Part shown: piece by piece, positions 26,552-35,045 of the stretch | Numbering within the stretch: position 1 is the stretch's first letter | How the letters are laid out: every line of letters begins with the position of its first letter | NCBI GenBank assembly: GCA_030054095.1 | Contig: JASGCO010000005.1 | Coordinates: forward strand, 124,001-188,000 | Length of the DNA stretch: 64,000 nucleotides | Source of the DNA: Sediminibacterium sp. | GTDB lineage: Bacteria > Bacteroidota > Bacteroidia > B-17B0 > Aurantibacillaceae | Direction of reading: 5' to 3' | Notes under the pieces: generated by a model | Databases searched by the model: none | The model's input: only the letters and a program-made list of their open reading frames with translations | Told to the model about the DNA's origin: nothing | Position numbers and translations under genes: made by a program

Positions 26552-29179
26552 ATGGAGCAGAGATTTAAATTCAAAAGCCTTAACGTTTACAGTAACAACG
26601 AGTGGATGGCCAATTCGGGCAAACGTTATCGTACCGTTTTCGACGCGGCGGAAGTAGATTATATCCGGTGCGAATTGGCTATTTACAACAAATGGTTCGA
26701 TGAACAGGACTGGAACGCCAAAGTAAATCTCAAAGCAATTAATCTGGCTGACAACAAAGAAATTTGTAATCTTGATACCAGCATCAATGTAAAGAAGGAA
26801 GATAATATTTTTTATATAAGGGATGGTTGGGGAAATGCCACACAGGGATCATTCTGGAAGAAGGGAAATTATAAATGGCAGGCTTATATAGACGATGTGA
26901 TGGTAGGCGAACAAACCTATTACATTAATGATGTTGGTTTAGTAAGCAATACCAACAACCCTTATTTAAAATTGGATTACATTAAACTGTATAGCAGCGA
27001 CATAGATGGATGGAAGGATGAAAGCAGAAAGTACCTCAACCAATTTAGCAAAGAAAAGACAAAATACGTATGGTCTGAAATTCAGTTTAAAAACCTTAGT
27101 AATTTAGAATATCATTACGAATTTTATCTCAACTATTATGACGACTCGGGACAACCTAAAGCAACAATTGTCCAAAAAGGATTTGTTGAAGCAGGAAAAA
27201 TCAACCAGTCGTTTGTGTTTGAACGGGGATGGGGAAATGAGGCAGGGGGAACGTGGCGGGATGATAAATACACCCTTGAGATTGTATTTAACGACGTATT
27301 AATAGGCGCCGTTAGTTTTAATTGTGGACAAGAAGATGCAGAAGGAGAAACGCCGTTATTACTCGCCCTGGAGCAAACATGGGGAACCGCAGCAAACGCC
27401 ACTGTATCTGACGAGAACAAGCCTGATGCAAAGCCAGATAAAACACTCGAAGAATTATTAGAAGAACTCGATGCGCTTATCGGGCTGGAAAGTGTAAAAA
27501 AATCAGTCAGAGAAAATATTACGTATTTAAAATTCACTAAACTCCGTAAAGAAAAAGGGTATAATGACTCTGATAAGCTATCGCTTCATAGTATTTTCAC
27601 CGGCAATCCCGGAACAGGGAAAACAACAGTTGTAAAAATGCTTGGGAAAATATACCAACGTATGGGTTTACTCACTAAAGGCCATGTGGTAGAAGTAGAT
27701 CGCTCTGCTTTGGTAGGAGAGTACATTGGTCAAACGGCACCGAAAACCAAAAAAGCAATTGATAGCGCAAGGGGAGGTATTTTATTTATTGATGAAGCGT
27801 ATGCTCTGGCGCGTAGTGACGATGACTCTAAAGACTTTGGTAAAGAAGTGATAGAGATTCTTCTTAAAGAAATGAGTGATGGTCCTGGCGATATTGCTAT
27901 TATTGGCGCCGGATACCCAAAGGAAATGCAAACCTTTGTAGAAAGCAATCCGGGGTTAAAATCCCGGTTCACGCAATATTTTCATTTTGACGATTATTTG
28001 CCGGAAGAATTGTACGATATAGCTCTGTTTGCTTCAAAGAAAGTAGAAGTTACGTTTAGTCAGGAAGCAGACAGCTATTTAAAAGAACAGTTAACGGAAG
28101 CATATCGCCGCCGCGATGAGCACTTTGGAAATGCACGCTTTGTGAATGGCGTTGTGGAAGAAGCTAAAATGAACATGGGACTTCGCCTGATGAAGTCGGA
28201 GAATATGGAAAGCCTGGGACACGAGGAATTATCAACGATTCAGTTAGATGACCTGCAAACAATTTTCCTGGCGGATCAGAAGAAAAAACTGAACCTGAAA
28301 ATTAATGAAAAGCAGCTTCAGGCAGCTATGGCTGAGTTGAATGAAATGAGTGGGATGGAAAAGATAAAACAAGACATTAACGAACTGGTAAAACTCATTC
28401 GCTTCTATAACGAAACCGGAAAGGATGTGGTGTCGCGCTTTTCACTCCATGCTGTTTTTACCGGAAATCCCGGAACAGGGAAAACAACGCTGGCAAGAAT
28501 TATTGCCAAAATATACAAAGCGCTTGGGGTATTAGAAAGAGGACATGTAGTGGAGGTGGATCGCGAGGGGTTGGTAGCAGGATATGTAGGCCAAACCGCC
28601 ATTAAAACAGCCGAAAAAATTGAAGAAGCAATGGGCGGCATTTTGTTTATTGACGAGGCGTATGCTTTAGCCAATACAGATTCTTCGCATGGGTTTGGGC
28701 AGGAGGCTATTCAGGTCATCTTAAAACGGATGGAAGATCAGCGGGGAAAATTTGGGGTTATTGTTGCCGGTTACCCGCACAACATGCATGAATTTATTGA
28801 AAGCAATCCGGGGTTTAAATCACGCTTCGATAAAGCGTTTCATTTTGAAGACTATAACCCGGATCAATTGATGGAAATTGCCATTAACCTGCTTAAAAAG
28901 GAACAACTCTCTCCAACACCTGAAGCAGAGCAGCACCTTAAACAGTACCTTACGGTAATGTATGATACCCGTGATAAATTCTTTGGAAATGCGCGCTCTG
29001 TAAGGCAAATGGTAGGAGACGTTGTAATGAAGCAGAATTTGCGGTTGGCGGCAATGCCTTCTCACGAACGTACGCCCCGTCATCTGGCGGAGTTAACATT
29101 TGATGATGTAAAACACCTTAAGGCAGAAAAAGAGAGCGTTAAGCAGAGCTTGGGCTTTCGTTTTGGAGGAAACGGTTAA
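26552..29179 (+). CDS. Tandem AAA+ ATPase (CbbX/SpoVK type) with duplicated N-terminal beta domains
   Basis: 875 aa, cytoplasmic. Residues 1 to about 270 hold two copies of a roughly 110-residue domain, recognised by the matched strings RDGWGNATQGSFWKKGNYKW and ERGWGNEAGGTWRDDKYTLE. Two AAA+ modules follow: P-loop GNPGTGKTT near residues 351 and 638, each with a GGILFIDEAYAL Walker B motif and a NPGLKSRF or NPGFKSRF second-region Arg. A helical segment lies between. The two modules are close to each other in protein and even in DNA around the P-loop. CbbX/SpoVK relatives remodel protein complexes; the client here is unknown. It stands alone, with no operon partners. Confidence 0.9.
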   Translation: MEQRFKFKSLNVYSNNEWMANSGKRYRTVFDAAEVDYIRCELAIYNKWFDEQDWNAKVNLKAINLADNKEICNLDTSINVKKEDNIFYIRDGWGNATQGSFWKKGNYKWQAYIDDVMVGEQTYYINDVGLVSNTNNPYLKLDYIKLYSSDIDGWKDESRKYLNQFSKEKTKYVWSEIQFKNLSNLEYHYEFYLNYYDDSGQPKATIVQKGFVEAGKINQSFVFERGWGNEAGGTWRDDKYTLEIVFNDVLIGAVSFNCGQEDAEGETPLLLALEQTWGTAANATVSDENKPDAKPDKTLEELLEELDALIGLESVKKSVRENITYLKFTKLRKEKGYNDSDKLSLHSIFTGNPGTGKTTVVKMLGKIYQRMGLLTKGHVVEVDRSALVGEYIGQTAPKTKKAIDSARGGILFIDEAYALARSDDDSKDFGKEVIEILLKEMSDGPGDIAIIGAGYPKEMQTFVESNPGLKSRFTQYFHFDDYLPEELYDIALFASKKVEVTFSQEADSYLKEQLTEAYRRRDEHFGNARFVNGVVEEAKMNMGLRLMKSENMESLGHEELSTIQLDDLQTIFLADQKKKLNLKINEKQLQAAMAELNEMSGMEKIKQDINELVKLIRFYNETGKDVVSRFSLHAVFTGNPGTGKTTLARIIAKIYKALGVLERGHVVEVDREGLVAGYVGQTAIKTAEKIEEAMGGILFIDEAYALANTDSSHGFGQEAIQVILKRMEDQRGKFGVIVAGYPHNMHEFIESNPGFKSRFDKAFHFEDYNPDQLMEIAINLLKKEQLSPTPEAEQHLKQYLTVMYDTRDKFFGNARSVRQMVGDVVMKQNLRLAAMPSHERTPRHLAELTFDDVKHLKAEKESVKQSLGFRFGGNG

Positions 29180-29251
29180 ATTTTTACCACAAACAGTTGT
29201 AAAACGTTTATAGCGTAGTGCACGCCACTAAATGTAAAAAGGAGGTGTAGA

Positions 29252-29347
29252 ATGCCGCAAAGTATTGACGGATTGTTTACTTATGTGCAGGAAAATGAGA
29301 CTAATGTCTGTGGGTTACCGGAGAATGAAATCACCTTAAAAGCGTAA
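29252..29347 (+). CDS. MicroORF of 31 codons with a strong Shine-Dalgarno sequence
   Basis: Complete 31-codon frame beginning MPQSIDGLFTYVQENETNVC and ending at TAA, 9 nt before the nadD ATG. GGAGGTG lies at 29241-29247, 4 nt before the ATG, as part of AGGAGG at 29240-29245; an unusually strong Shine-Dalgarno match for a Bacteroidota genome, where most genes lack one. It could encode a small protein or act as a leader for nadD. The frame could also be chance, since no homolog is known to me. Confidence 0.45.
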   Translation: MPQSIDGLFTYVQENETNVCGLPENEITLKA

Positions 29348-29356
29348 ATTTATACC

Positions 29357-29932
29357 ATGCATATTGGCTTATTTTTCGGCTCGTTTAATCCGGTTCATAT
29401 CGGGCACATGGCTCTGGCCAATTATATGCTGAGTTTTACCGACATGGATCAGGTCTGGCTTGTAGTGAGTCCGCATAACCCACTAAAGCAGAAAAAAGAT
29501 CTTCTTCACCAGAACGATCGTTTGCACCTGGTTGAACTGGCTATTGACGGTCACCCAAAAATCCGGTCAAGTAACATCGAGTTTGGGTTGCCCCAGCCAT
29601 CGTACACGGTAAACACACTGGCGTATCTAAAGGAAAAATTCCCGCAACACACGTTTAGTATTATAATGGGGCAGGATAACCTTCAAACTCTTCATAAATG
29701 GAAAAACGCAGAAACGCTGCTTAATAATCATTGTATTTATGTTTACCCGCGCCCGGGGTCGGGAAAGGGGCAATACGACCAACACCCACATGTGCATCTG
29801 ACAGAGGCCCCCCTCATTGAGATTTCCGCAACATTTATCCGTACGGCAATTAAGGAAAAGAAAGATGTTTCATTTTTTATGTCACCAAAAGTATGGCAAT
29901 ACATAGATGAAATGAATTTTTATAGAAAGTGA
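29357..29932 (+). CDS. nadD: Nicotinate-nucleotide adenylyltransferase
   Basis: 191 aa. The nucleotidyltransferase signature GLFFGSFNPVHIGHMALA lies at the N-terminus (HIGH motif) and the ISATFIRTAI motif (SxTxxR) near residue 159. GQDNLQTLHKWKN is the substrate-binding segment. It adenylates nicotinate mononucleotide to deamido-NAD in NAD synthesis. Only 9 nt separate it from the microORF. Confidence 0.96.
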   Translation: MHIGLFFGSFNPVHIGHMALANYMLSFTDMDQVWLVVSPHNPLKQKKDLLHQNDRLHLVELAIDGHPKIRSSNIEFGLPQPSYTVNTLAYLKEKFPQHTFSIIMGQDNLQTLHKWKNAETLLNNHCIYVYPRPGSGKGQYDQHPHVHLTEAPLIEISATFIRTAIKEKKDVSFFMSPKVWQYIDEMNFYRK

Positions 29933-29947
29933 CACGGGATGTCAGTG

Positions 29948-31009
29948 CTATGGAGTGAAGACAAACTCAAAAGCACTTTTTACAGACTTACCATTTTGAA
30001 TAGCGGTTCTAAACCCACCTAAAGCAGAAATGGTTTTTTTAAGACTTTCTGTAAGATCTTTATCGGTAATAACAGGGCTTAAAATGGTAACAGACTGAAC
30101 GGTGTTGTTTTCATTTAGTGCAACAAGTACTTTTAGCTCTTTAGTGGTAAGCGGCTCTAAACTTTTGTCGTTCTTAAAAAGACGCCGTAAATCCTCGGCA
30201 AGGGCTTGTTGTCCGTTCAGATAATAAGCAGCACTAAACGAGGCGGCACCCGTTTCGGTTATGGCCTGTGAAACAGTAGTTGTGTGAGTCCGTTCGCGTT
30301 TTTTTTCAGAATCGTTTTTAGAAAGAGTTGCACCGGGCGCCTCTGTAATTTTTTCTTTATAAGCAGCAGCTCCGCCCTTACTTGCTGTTTTCTCGCCGTC
30401 AATACTAACTGGTTTAGCAATATCGGCTAGAGTGGAGGTTTCTGCTTGTTCCTCAGGTAAAACCTCAGCTCTTGTCACAGCTTCATCGGCTGTATGTAGA
30501 GAAGTTTTTGTTGGGGCGGCAAGTGATTTTCTGTCTGATTGGAGTTCTGGCTTTTTAGGAATCTCCGGTTTTATAGATGATTCAGAAGGCATGCGTTCTT
30601 TTCTTTCGCTGATTGTCATCTCTGGCACACTGGGTTGTGCACCTGTTTCCGGAAGAGTGGAGCTAATCGGATTAACAGAAGGGATAACGGCCACCTGTTT
30701 TGTTTGTGTGCTTTCCTGAAGCAAACTATAAAAAACAACGCTGAGTGCGGCAATAAGAATCACTCCCGCTGCTGCCAGCCAGTAGGTTTGTGGTTTTTTC
30801 CGTTCCGAAGGGGATTTTCGTTCCAGTCGCCTGAACATACGGGTTTGTGCCCTTGACACCAAGGCCCTTGCACTATCTTCGTTGCCCATGCTGGCAAATC
30901 CTTCTAAGGCTTCCTGTTCAAAAGGGTCTAAAACCTCCTGATTTTTTTCATCATGAAGGAGGGCAAGTAGCTCATCTATGTTTTTTATGTTATTGTGCTC
31001 TTTGCTCAT
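29948..31009 (-). CDS. Putative anti-sigma factor-like membrane protein with TonB-like C-terminus
   Basis: 353 aa. An N-terminal cytoplasmic part (DELLALLHDEKNQEVLDPFEQEALEGF, about residues 10-75) leads to one TM segment (WLAAAGVILIAALSVVFYSL, about residues 77-96). A long Ser/Thr/Glu/Lys-rich linker follows, then a compact C-terminal domain with ELKVLVALNENNTVQSVTIL, resembling TonB/TolA C-terminal folds. It starts inside the 3' end of the ECF sigma gene (20 nt overlap). It most likely holds that sigma factor at the membrane, though its N-terminus is not a recognised zinc-type anti-sigma domain. Confidence 0.7.
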   Translation of the reverse strand: MSKEHNNIKNIDELLALLHDEKNQEVLDPFEQEALEGFASMGNEDSARALVSRAQTRMFRRLERKSPSERKKPQTYWLAAAGVILIAALSVVFYSLLQESTQTKQVAVIPSVNPISSTLPETGAQPSVPEMTISERKERMPSESSIKPEIPKKPELQSDRKSLAAPTKTSLHTADEAVTRAEVLPEEQAETSTLADIAKPVSIDGEKTASKGGAAAYKEKITEAPGATLSKNDSEKKRERTHTTTVSQAITETGAASFSAAYYLNGQQALAEDLRRLFKNDKSLEPLTTKELKVLVALNENNTVQSVTILSPVITDKDLTESLKKTISALGGFRTAIQNGKSVKSAFEFVFTP

Positions 31010-31580
31010 TTTGCAAGGCCTCCATTTTAAGTTTTAAATTTCTTTTCCCATTCTGGATAAAACTTTTTACTTCATTTGCCGAATACCCAGTCAAAACCTG
31101 TATTTCAGCATAACTCTTGTTTTCTTTATAAAAAAGGTTTACACACACACGTTGTTCTTCGTTAAGATAGGCAATAGCCTGATCCAGAATACTCAACATC
31201 TTTTCCTTTTCTTCATGTAGATGCAAATCCTCATCGGTTTCCATAACCTGTTGTTGACTATGGTATAAATCATTTTGTTTTTTTTGCAGGGATTGGTCTT
31301 TCCTGAGTTTCATCAGGCAATGATTTTTACTATAGGTATAAAGCCAGCTTTTGAAATAATCTATGCGGTGCTTTTTTAGATCCGTCATAAGACACTCAAA
31401 AATATGCATGGTCATATCTTCTGACTCGTCTTTATTTTTAAAGTATTTATAACATAAACCCAGCACCAAATGACCATATCGCGAATACAATACGCCAATA
31501 AAAACGGTATCCTGATTTTCTAAAAAATTGTTAATCAGTTCGGCGTCGGAATAATTATTGTATTTGCTGTTATAAAGCAT
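30990..31580 (-). CDS. ECF-type RNA polymerase sigma factor (sigma-70 family)
   Basis: 196 aa. Region 2 is seen in DTVFIGVLYSRYGHLVLGLCYKYFKNKDESEDMTMHIFECL with the DEsED core, ending with FKSWLYTYSKNHCLMKLR. Region 4 follows as a weakly conserved HTH: AYLNEEQRVCVNLFYKENKSYAEIQVLTGYSANEVKSF. Its target promoters are unknown. It overlaps the anti-sigma-like gene by 20 nt and is probably autoregulated with it. No classical TAnnTTTG box is found directly upstream. Confidence 0.9.
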   Translation of the reverse strand: MLYNSKYNNYSDAELINNFLENQDTVFIGVLYSRYGHLVLGLCYKYFKNKDESEDMTMHIFECLMTDLKKHRIDYFKSWLYTYSKNHCLMKLRKDQSLQKKQNDLYHSQQQVMETDEDLHLHEEKEKMLSILDQAIAYLNEEQRVCVNLFYKENKSYAEIQVLTGYSANEVKSFIQNGKRNLKLKMEALQNEQRAQ

Positions 31581-31663
31581 GTATTATGACAGAAAGAACT
31601 TTTCCTTTTAGAAAATACCAGTTCCGGTAACTCCTGTCTAATATACGTCAAAATAAAAGAAAA

Positions 31664-31693
31664 TTGGCGGTTTCACTGAAAAATATATCTTTG
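31664..31693 (+). promoter_or_regulatory. Predicted promoter of the YfiR-TPR-SpoIIE operon
   Basis: TTG at 31664-31666, 19 nt spacer, and TATCTTTG at 31686-31693, an exact TAnnTTTG. The first gene starts with TTG at 31725. Confidence 0.72.
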
Positions 31694-31724
31694 TAAACCC
31701 CGTAGGAATAAAATGTAGCACGGC

Positions 31725-32258
31725 TTGGTTAAAAAGGCGACATATTGGGTTGGATTGTTCTTTATCCTTTACTTTTCGTTTGGGTTTCAGCAACCCAGTA
31801 ACTATGATATTAACGCCAAAGTAAAGGCGGTATATCTGTATAACTTTACACGCTATTTTGAATGGCCCGATAAATTAAAAACTGGTAACTTCATTATACA
31901 AGTAGTTGGGAAAAATGACGCGCTGATCAGCGAGTTAAGTATATTGGCCGGTAAAAAGAAAGTCGGGAATCAGTCCATAGAAATAAAAAATACTGACTCG
32001 TATAATGCTCAAATGACATCGAACATGGTTTTTTTGTTGCAGGAAAGCAGTAAATCCTTAAAGGAAATCAGCGGAAAAATTAAAGGTAAGGGAACGTTAC
32101 TGGTTTGCGAAAATCAGGGGAGTACCAAACAAGGCGCCAGCATTAATTTTGTAATTGTAGATAATAAGCAAAAGTTCGAGTACAGTAAAACCAATGCCAT
32201 TAAGTCGGGCCTTAAAACAAGTGACGATTTTCAGGCATTGGCGATAGCTACAGATTAA
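31725..32258 (+). CDS. YfiR family (DUF4154) exported protein
   Basis: 177 aa with a TTG start giving MVKKATYW and a signal peptide (GLFFILYFSFGFQQ). The core matches DUF4154/YfiR: AKVKAVYLYNFTRYFEWPDK, FIIQVVGKND, VFLLQESS, GKGTLLVCENQG and SINFVIVDNKQKFEYS, with the family's Y-N-F and W-P positions. In Pseudomonas, periplasmic YfiR represses the diguanylate cyclase YfiN. Here no cyclase is adjacent; the downstream neighbours are a TPR protein and a HAMP-SpoIIE phosphatase, suggesting YfiR gates that enzyme instead (inference). Confidence 0.87.
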   Translation: MVKKATYWVGLFFILYFSFGFQQPSNYDINAKVKAVYLYNFTRYFEWPDKLKTGNFIIQVVGKNDALISELSILAGKKKVGNQSIEIKNTDSYNAQMTSNMVFLLQESSKSLKEISGKIKGKGTLLVCENQGSTKQGASINFVIVDNKQKFEYSKTNAIKSGLKTSDDFQALAIATD

Positions 32259-32275
32259 TTGTAAATTTGATATAA

Positions 32276-33187
32276 TTGAATAAAAAACAAAATATTGCAC
32301 GTCTTTTCCTGATAAGCTTTTTGCTTATTGGAAGCATCAGCGTGGCCCAGATAAAATTATATAATAGAGCAGTAGAATTGTATCAAACGAAACGCTTTTC
32401 AGAAGCACGTCAGGCTATTGACAGTGTGGTGATCCATCCGGAAACAGCTAACGATCCGGCGGCGTGGATACAAAGGGGGTTTATTTATTACGAGTTGTAT
32501 AAAGCAAACGACAGAGCGAAAGGGTTAAACACTATGATAGATTACAAACTGGAATCGGCGCTGCGCGATAGTTCTATCCGGTCAGTTTTTAAAGGCTACG
32601 CGCTAAATCCCGACGCGGACTTGAAGGCCAATGGATCTAAACTTATTACTAATTATATAAACGCTTACTACCGTATGGCAAATTTGTATCTGGTTGACAG
32701 CGTTAATGCCTCAAAAAGTCAGACGGCTTTTGATAAACACCTCGAACTGTGGAAACAAAGTGACCCTTCGGCAGATGTAAAAGGCCGGCAAATAGAGTAC
32801 TATAAAGCAGTAGGGAGCTACTTTACTGAGCTAGTTAACCGGAATACTACTGATAATGCAGCACAGGAGCAAGCTAAATCTGCGTTGCTGAAGACACTTG
32901 AATTGGATCCCGAAAATCTTTCGGCAAATATTAATCTTGGAGTACTATACTGTAATCAAGCCATTTACCTTATCCAGAATTCGGATGTACCTGATCTTAA
33001 AGAGTTGGATCTGGTTCAGGAAAACGCGGCTAAATTATTTAAGCAGGCGTTGCCTTTTCTGCAAAAGGCTTATGCTGTTGCTCCAAAGAATAAGACGGTT
33101 CTAAGCGGACTTCACCAGGTACACAGAGGATTATACGAATTTGAAAAATCGGAAATGTACCGCAAACTTTTAGAGGCGATAAAATAA
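32276..33187 (+). CDS. Exported TPR-like protein
   Basis: 303 aa with a TTG start and signal peptide (IARLFLISFLLIGSISVAQ). It contains TPR-like helices such as LYNRAVELYQTKRFSEARQA and SANINLGVLYCNQAIYL, and a repeat-like end KLFKQALPFLQKAYAVAPKN. It lies 17 nt after the YfiR gene and 7 nt before the SpoIIE phosphatase gene, so all three are one operon. It is likely periplasmic and may scaffold YfiR with the phosphatase sensor domain; this is inferred from order alone. Confidence 0.78.
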   Translation: MNKKQNIARLFLISFLLIGSISVAQIKLYNRAVELYQTKRFSEARQAIDSVVIHPETANDPAAWIQRGFIYYELYKANDRAKGLNTMIDYKLESALRDSSIRSVFKGYALNPDADLKANGSKLITNYINAYYRMANLYLVDSVNASKSQTAFDKHLELWKQSDPSADVKGRQIEYYKAVGSYFTELVNRNTTDNAAQEQAKSALLKTLELDPENLSANINLGVLYCNQAIYLIQNSDVPDLKELDLVQENAAKLFKQALPFLQKAYAVAPKNKTVLSGLHQVHRGLYEFEKSEMYRKLLEAIK

Positions 33188-33194
33188 AAAAGGA

Positions 33195-34979
33195 ATGGGA
33201 TTTAAACTAACGATAGGACGAAGAATGGGGCTAGGTTTTGGAACCATTATTGTACTAACGGTAGTGGCATTTCTTATAACGGTTAAAACCCTTCGTAAGA
33301 GCAAAGAAAACACAGACAAAGTGGTTGAGCAGGTAGCCCCCAGTATAGGTGAACTTAAAGAATTTAATTTCCTCTTACAACGTTCGCAAACCCTTATTTC
33401 CAAATGGTACCTCAACAAAAGTTTTAATGATCTGGATTTTCGTGAAGAACTGAAACGGCTCATTGCCAAGGATTATCCCGATAAAAAAGTTGTTTTACTG
33501 GGATTGGCTAAAAGCTGGAAACCTGAAGAGTTAAAGCAGTTGCAGGGCATTTGCCTGAATGTTGATTCGCTTTTTGGTATTTACCAAAACGATATTATGA
33601 ATAAGTTGAATTCTGATTCGGCGTATAAGGATGCCAGTTTGTATATGATGGCAATTATTCCTTACGAAGATTCGGAAACGTTTATAAAAGATATATATAA
33701 AAGCCTTAATGGACTTATTAAAGTAAAACAGGATGAAGCAAATGAGGTAAAACTAACCATGTTTAAATCGTTTGATTTCCTGGATTGGTTTGTGAAACTT
33801 ATAGGAATTACGCTGGTAATTGGAGGGATGATTGTGGCAACTTACACAGTGCGAAGTATTGTTGGACCAGTAAGCCAGCTGAAGGGAATGCTGAGGGCGA
33901 TGAGCCTGGGGGTTCTTCCCAAGACAAGAATTGAAAAACGAAGCGACGAAATCGGCGAAATGGCAACGGCACTGGAAGGTCTTGTTTCTTCAATGGAACG
34001 AACTACGCAATTTGCTAACACCACCGGGGCTGGCAATTTTGATGCGGAATTTAAACCCCTTAGTGAACACGATACATTAGGTTTGGCCTTGTTAAAAATG
34101 CGTAACGACCTGGCAGAAAACGAGCGTTTGCTTGAACAAAAAGTGAAAGAGCGAACAGAAGAGGTTGTGCTTCAGAAAACAGAAATTGAAACCAAGAATG
34201 GTGAATTGGAGATACTTTACAAACAAGTAACAGATAGTATTCACTATGCAAAACGAATTCAGGAGGCCATATTACCGGCAGAGCAAACGATTCATAATGC
34301 ACTTAAAAACGCTTTTGTGCTTTATAAGCCCAAGGATATAGTAAGTGGAGATTTCTACTGGATTGCTAAAAAAGGCCCTTATACTTTTTTTGCAACAATA
34401 GACTGTACGGGGCATGGTGTTCCTGGTGCGTTTATGAGTTTAGTAGGACACAATATTTTAAAAGACATCATAGATAACACTGATGCGTTAGAGCCCCATG
34501 AAATAATGAACCGTTTAAGAGAAGGCGTGATTGCGACATTGCATGCCAGTGGCAGTGAAGGAACGGCTAAAGACGGAATGGACATGACGCTGTGCAGGGT
34601 TGATTTTAAGACCATGGAGCTAAAGTATGCGGCTGCGTTTAATCCGTTGTACATTGTTCGTAAAGGAGAGTTGTTACAATATGAAGCAGATAAATTTCCG
34701 ATTGGAATGTTTATAGGAGAATACAAGAGTTTTCAAAGTTATTCGGTTCAATTGGAGAAGGACGATATCCTCTTTATTTTCAGCGATGGTTATGCCGACC
34801 AGTTTGGCGGACCGAAAGGAAAAAAATTCATGGTTGGAAACTTCAGAAGGCTTTTACAGGACCTGGCAACCAACAAACCATTTCATCAGCTTAAATCTGA
34901 GTTGGAACAACAGTTAATTAACTGGCAACAGGGGCATGAGCAGGTGGATGACATCTTGATTATGGGAGTGCGGGTTTAA
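33195..34979 (+). CDS. HAMP-domain SpoIIE-type PP2C phosphatase
   Basis: 594 aa. One TM segment near residues 10-30, a periplasmic helical region (about residues 35-190, rather like a 4-helix MCP sensor), a second TM (about residues 196-215), HAMP (RSIVGPVSQLKGMLRAMSLG..RSDEIGEMATALEGL), a coiled coil, then the PP2C domain (IVSGDFYW, IDCTGHGVPGAFMSLVG, DGMDMTLCRVD, FSDGYADQFGGPKG, QVDDILIMGVRV) with metal-binding Asp residues intact. It should dephosphorylate an unknown partner in response to periplasmic input, probably through YfiR and the TPR protein. Confidence 0.92.
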   Translation: MGFKLTIGRRMGLGFGTIIVLTVVAFLITVKTLRKSKENTDKVVEQVAPSIGELKEFNFLLQRSQTLISKWYLNKSFNDLDFREELKRLIAKDYPDKKVVLLGLAKSWKPEELKQLQGICLNVDSLFGIYQNDIMNKLNSDSAYKDASLYMMAIIPYEDSETFIKDIYKSLNGLIKVKQDEANEVKLTMFKSFDFLDWFVKLIGITLVIGGMIVATYTVRSIVGPVSQLKGMLRAMSLGVLPKTRIEKRSDEIGEMATALEGLVSSMERTTQFANTTGAGNFDAEFKPLSEHDTLGLALLKMRNDLAENERLLEQKVKERTEEVVLQKTEIETKNGELEILYKQVTDSIHYAKRIQEAILPAEQTIHNALKNAFVLYKPKDIVSGDFYWIAKKGPYTFFATIDCTGHGVPGAFMSLVGHNILKDIIDNTDALEPHEIMNRLREGVIATLHASGSEGTAKDGMDMTLCRVDFKTMELKYAAAFNPLYIVRKGELLQYEADKFPIGMFIGEYKSFQSYSVQLEKDDILFIFSDGYADQFGGPKGKKFMVGNFRRLLQDLATNKPFHQLKSELEQQLINWQQGHEQVDDILIMGVRV

Positions 34980-35045
34980 CCTCATAAAACAAGAGGAACA
35001 CCTAATTTTAACTAGAAAATGCATTTAAAAAGGTAGTTTCGTAAT

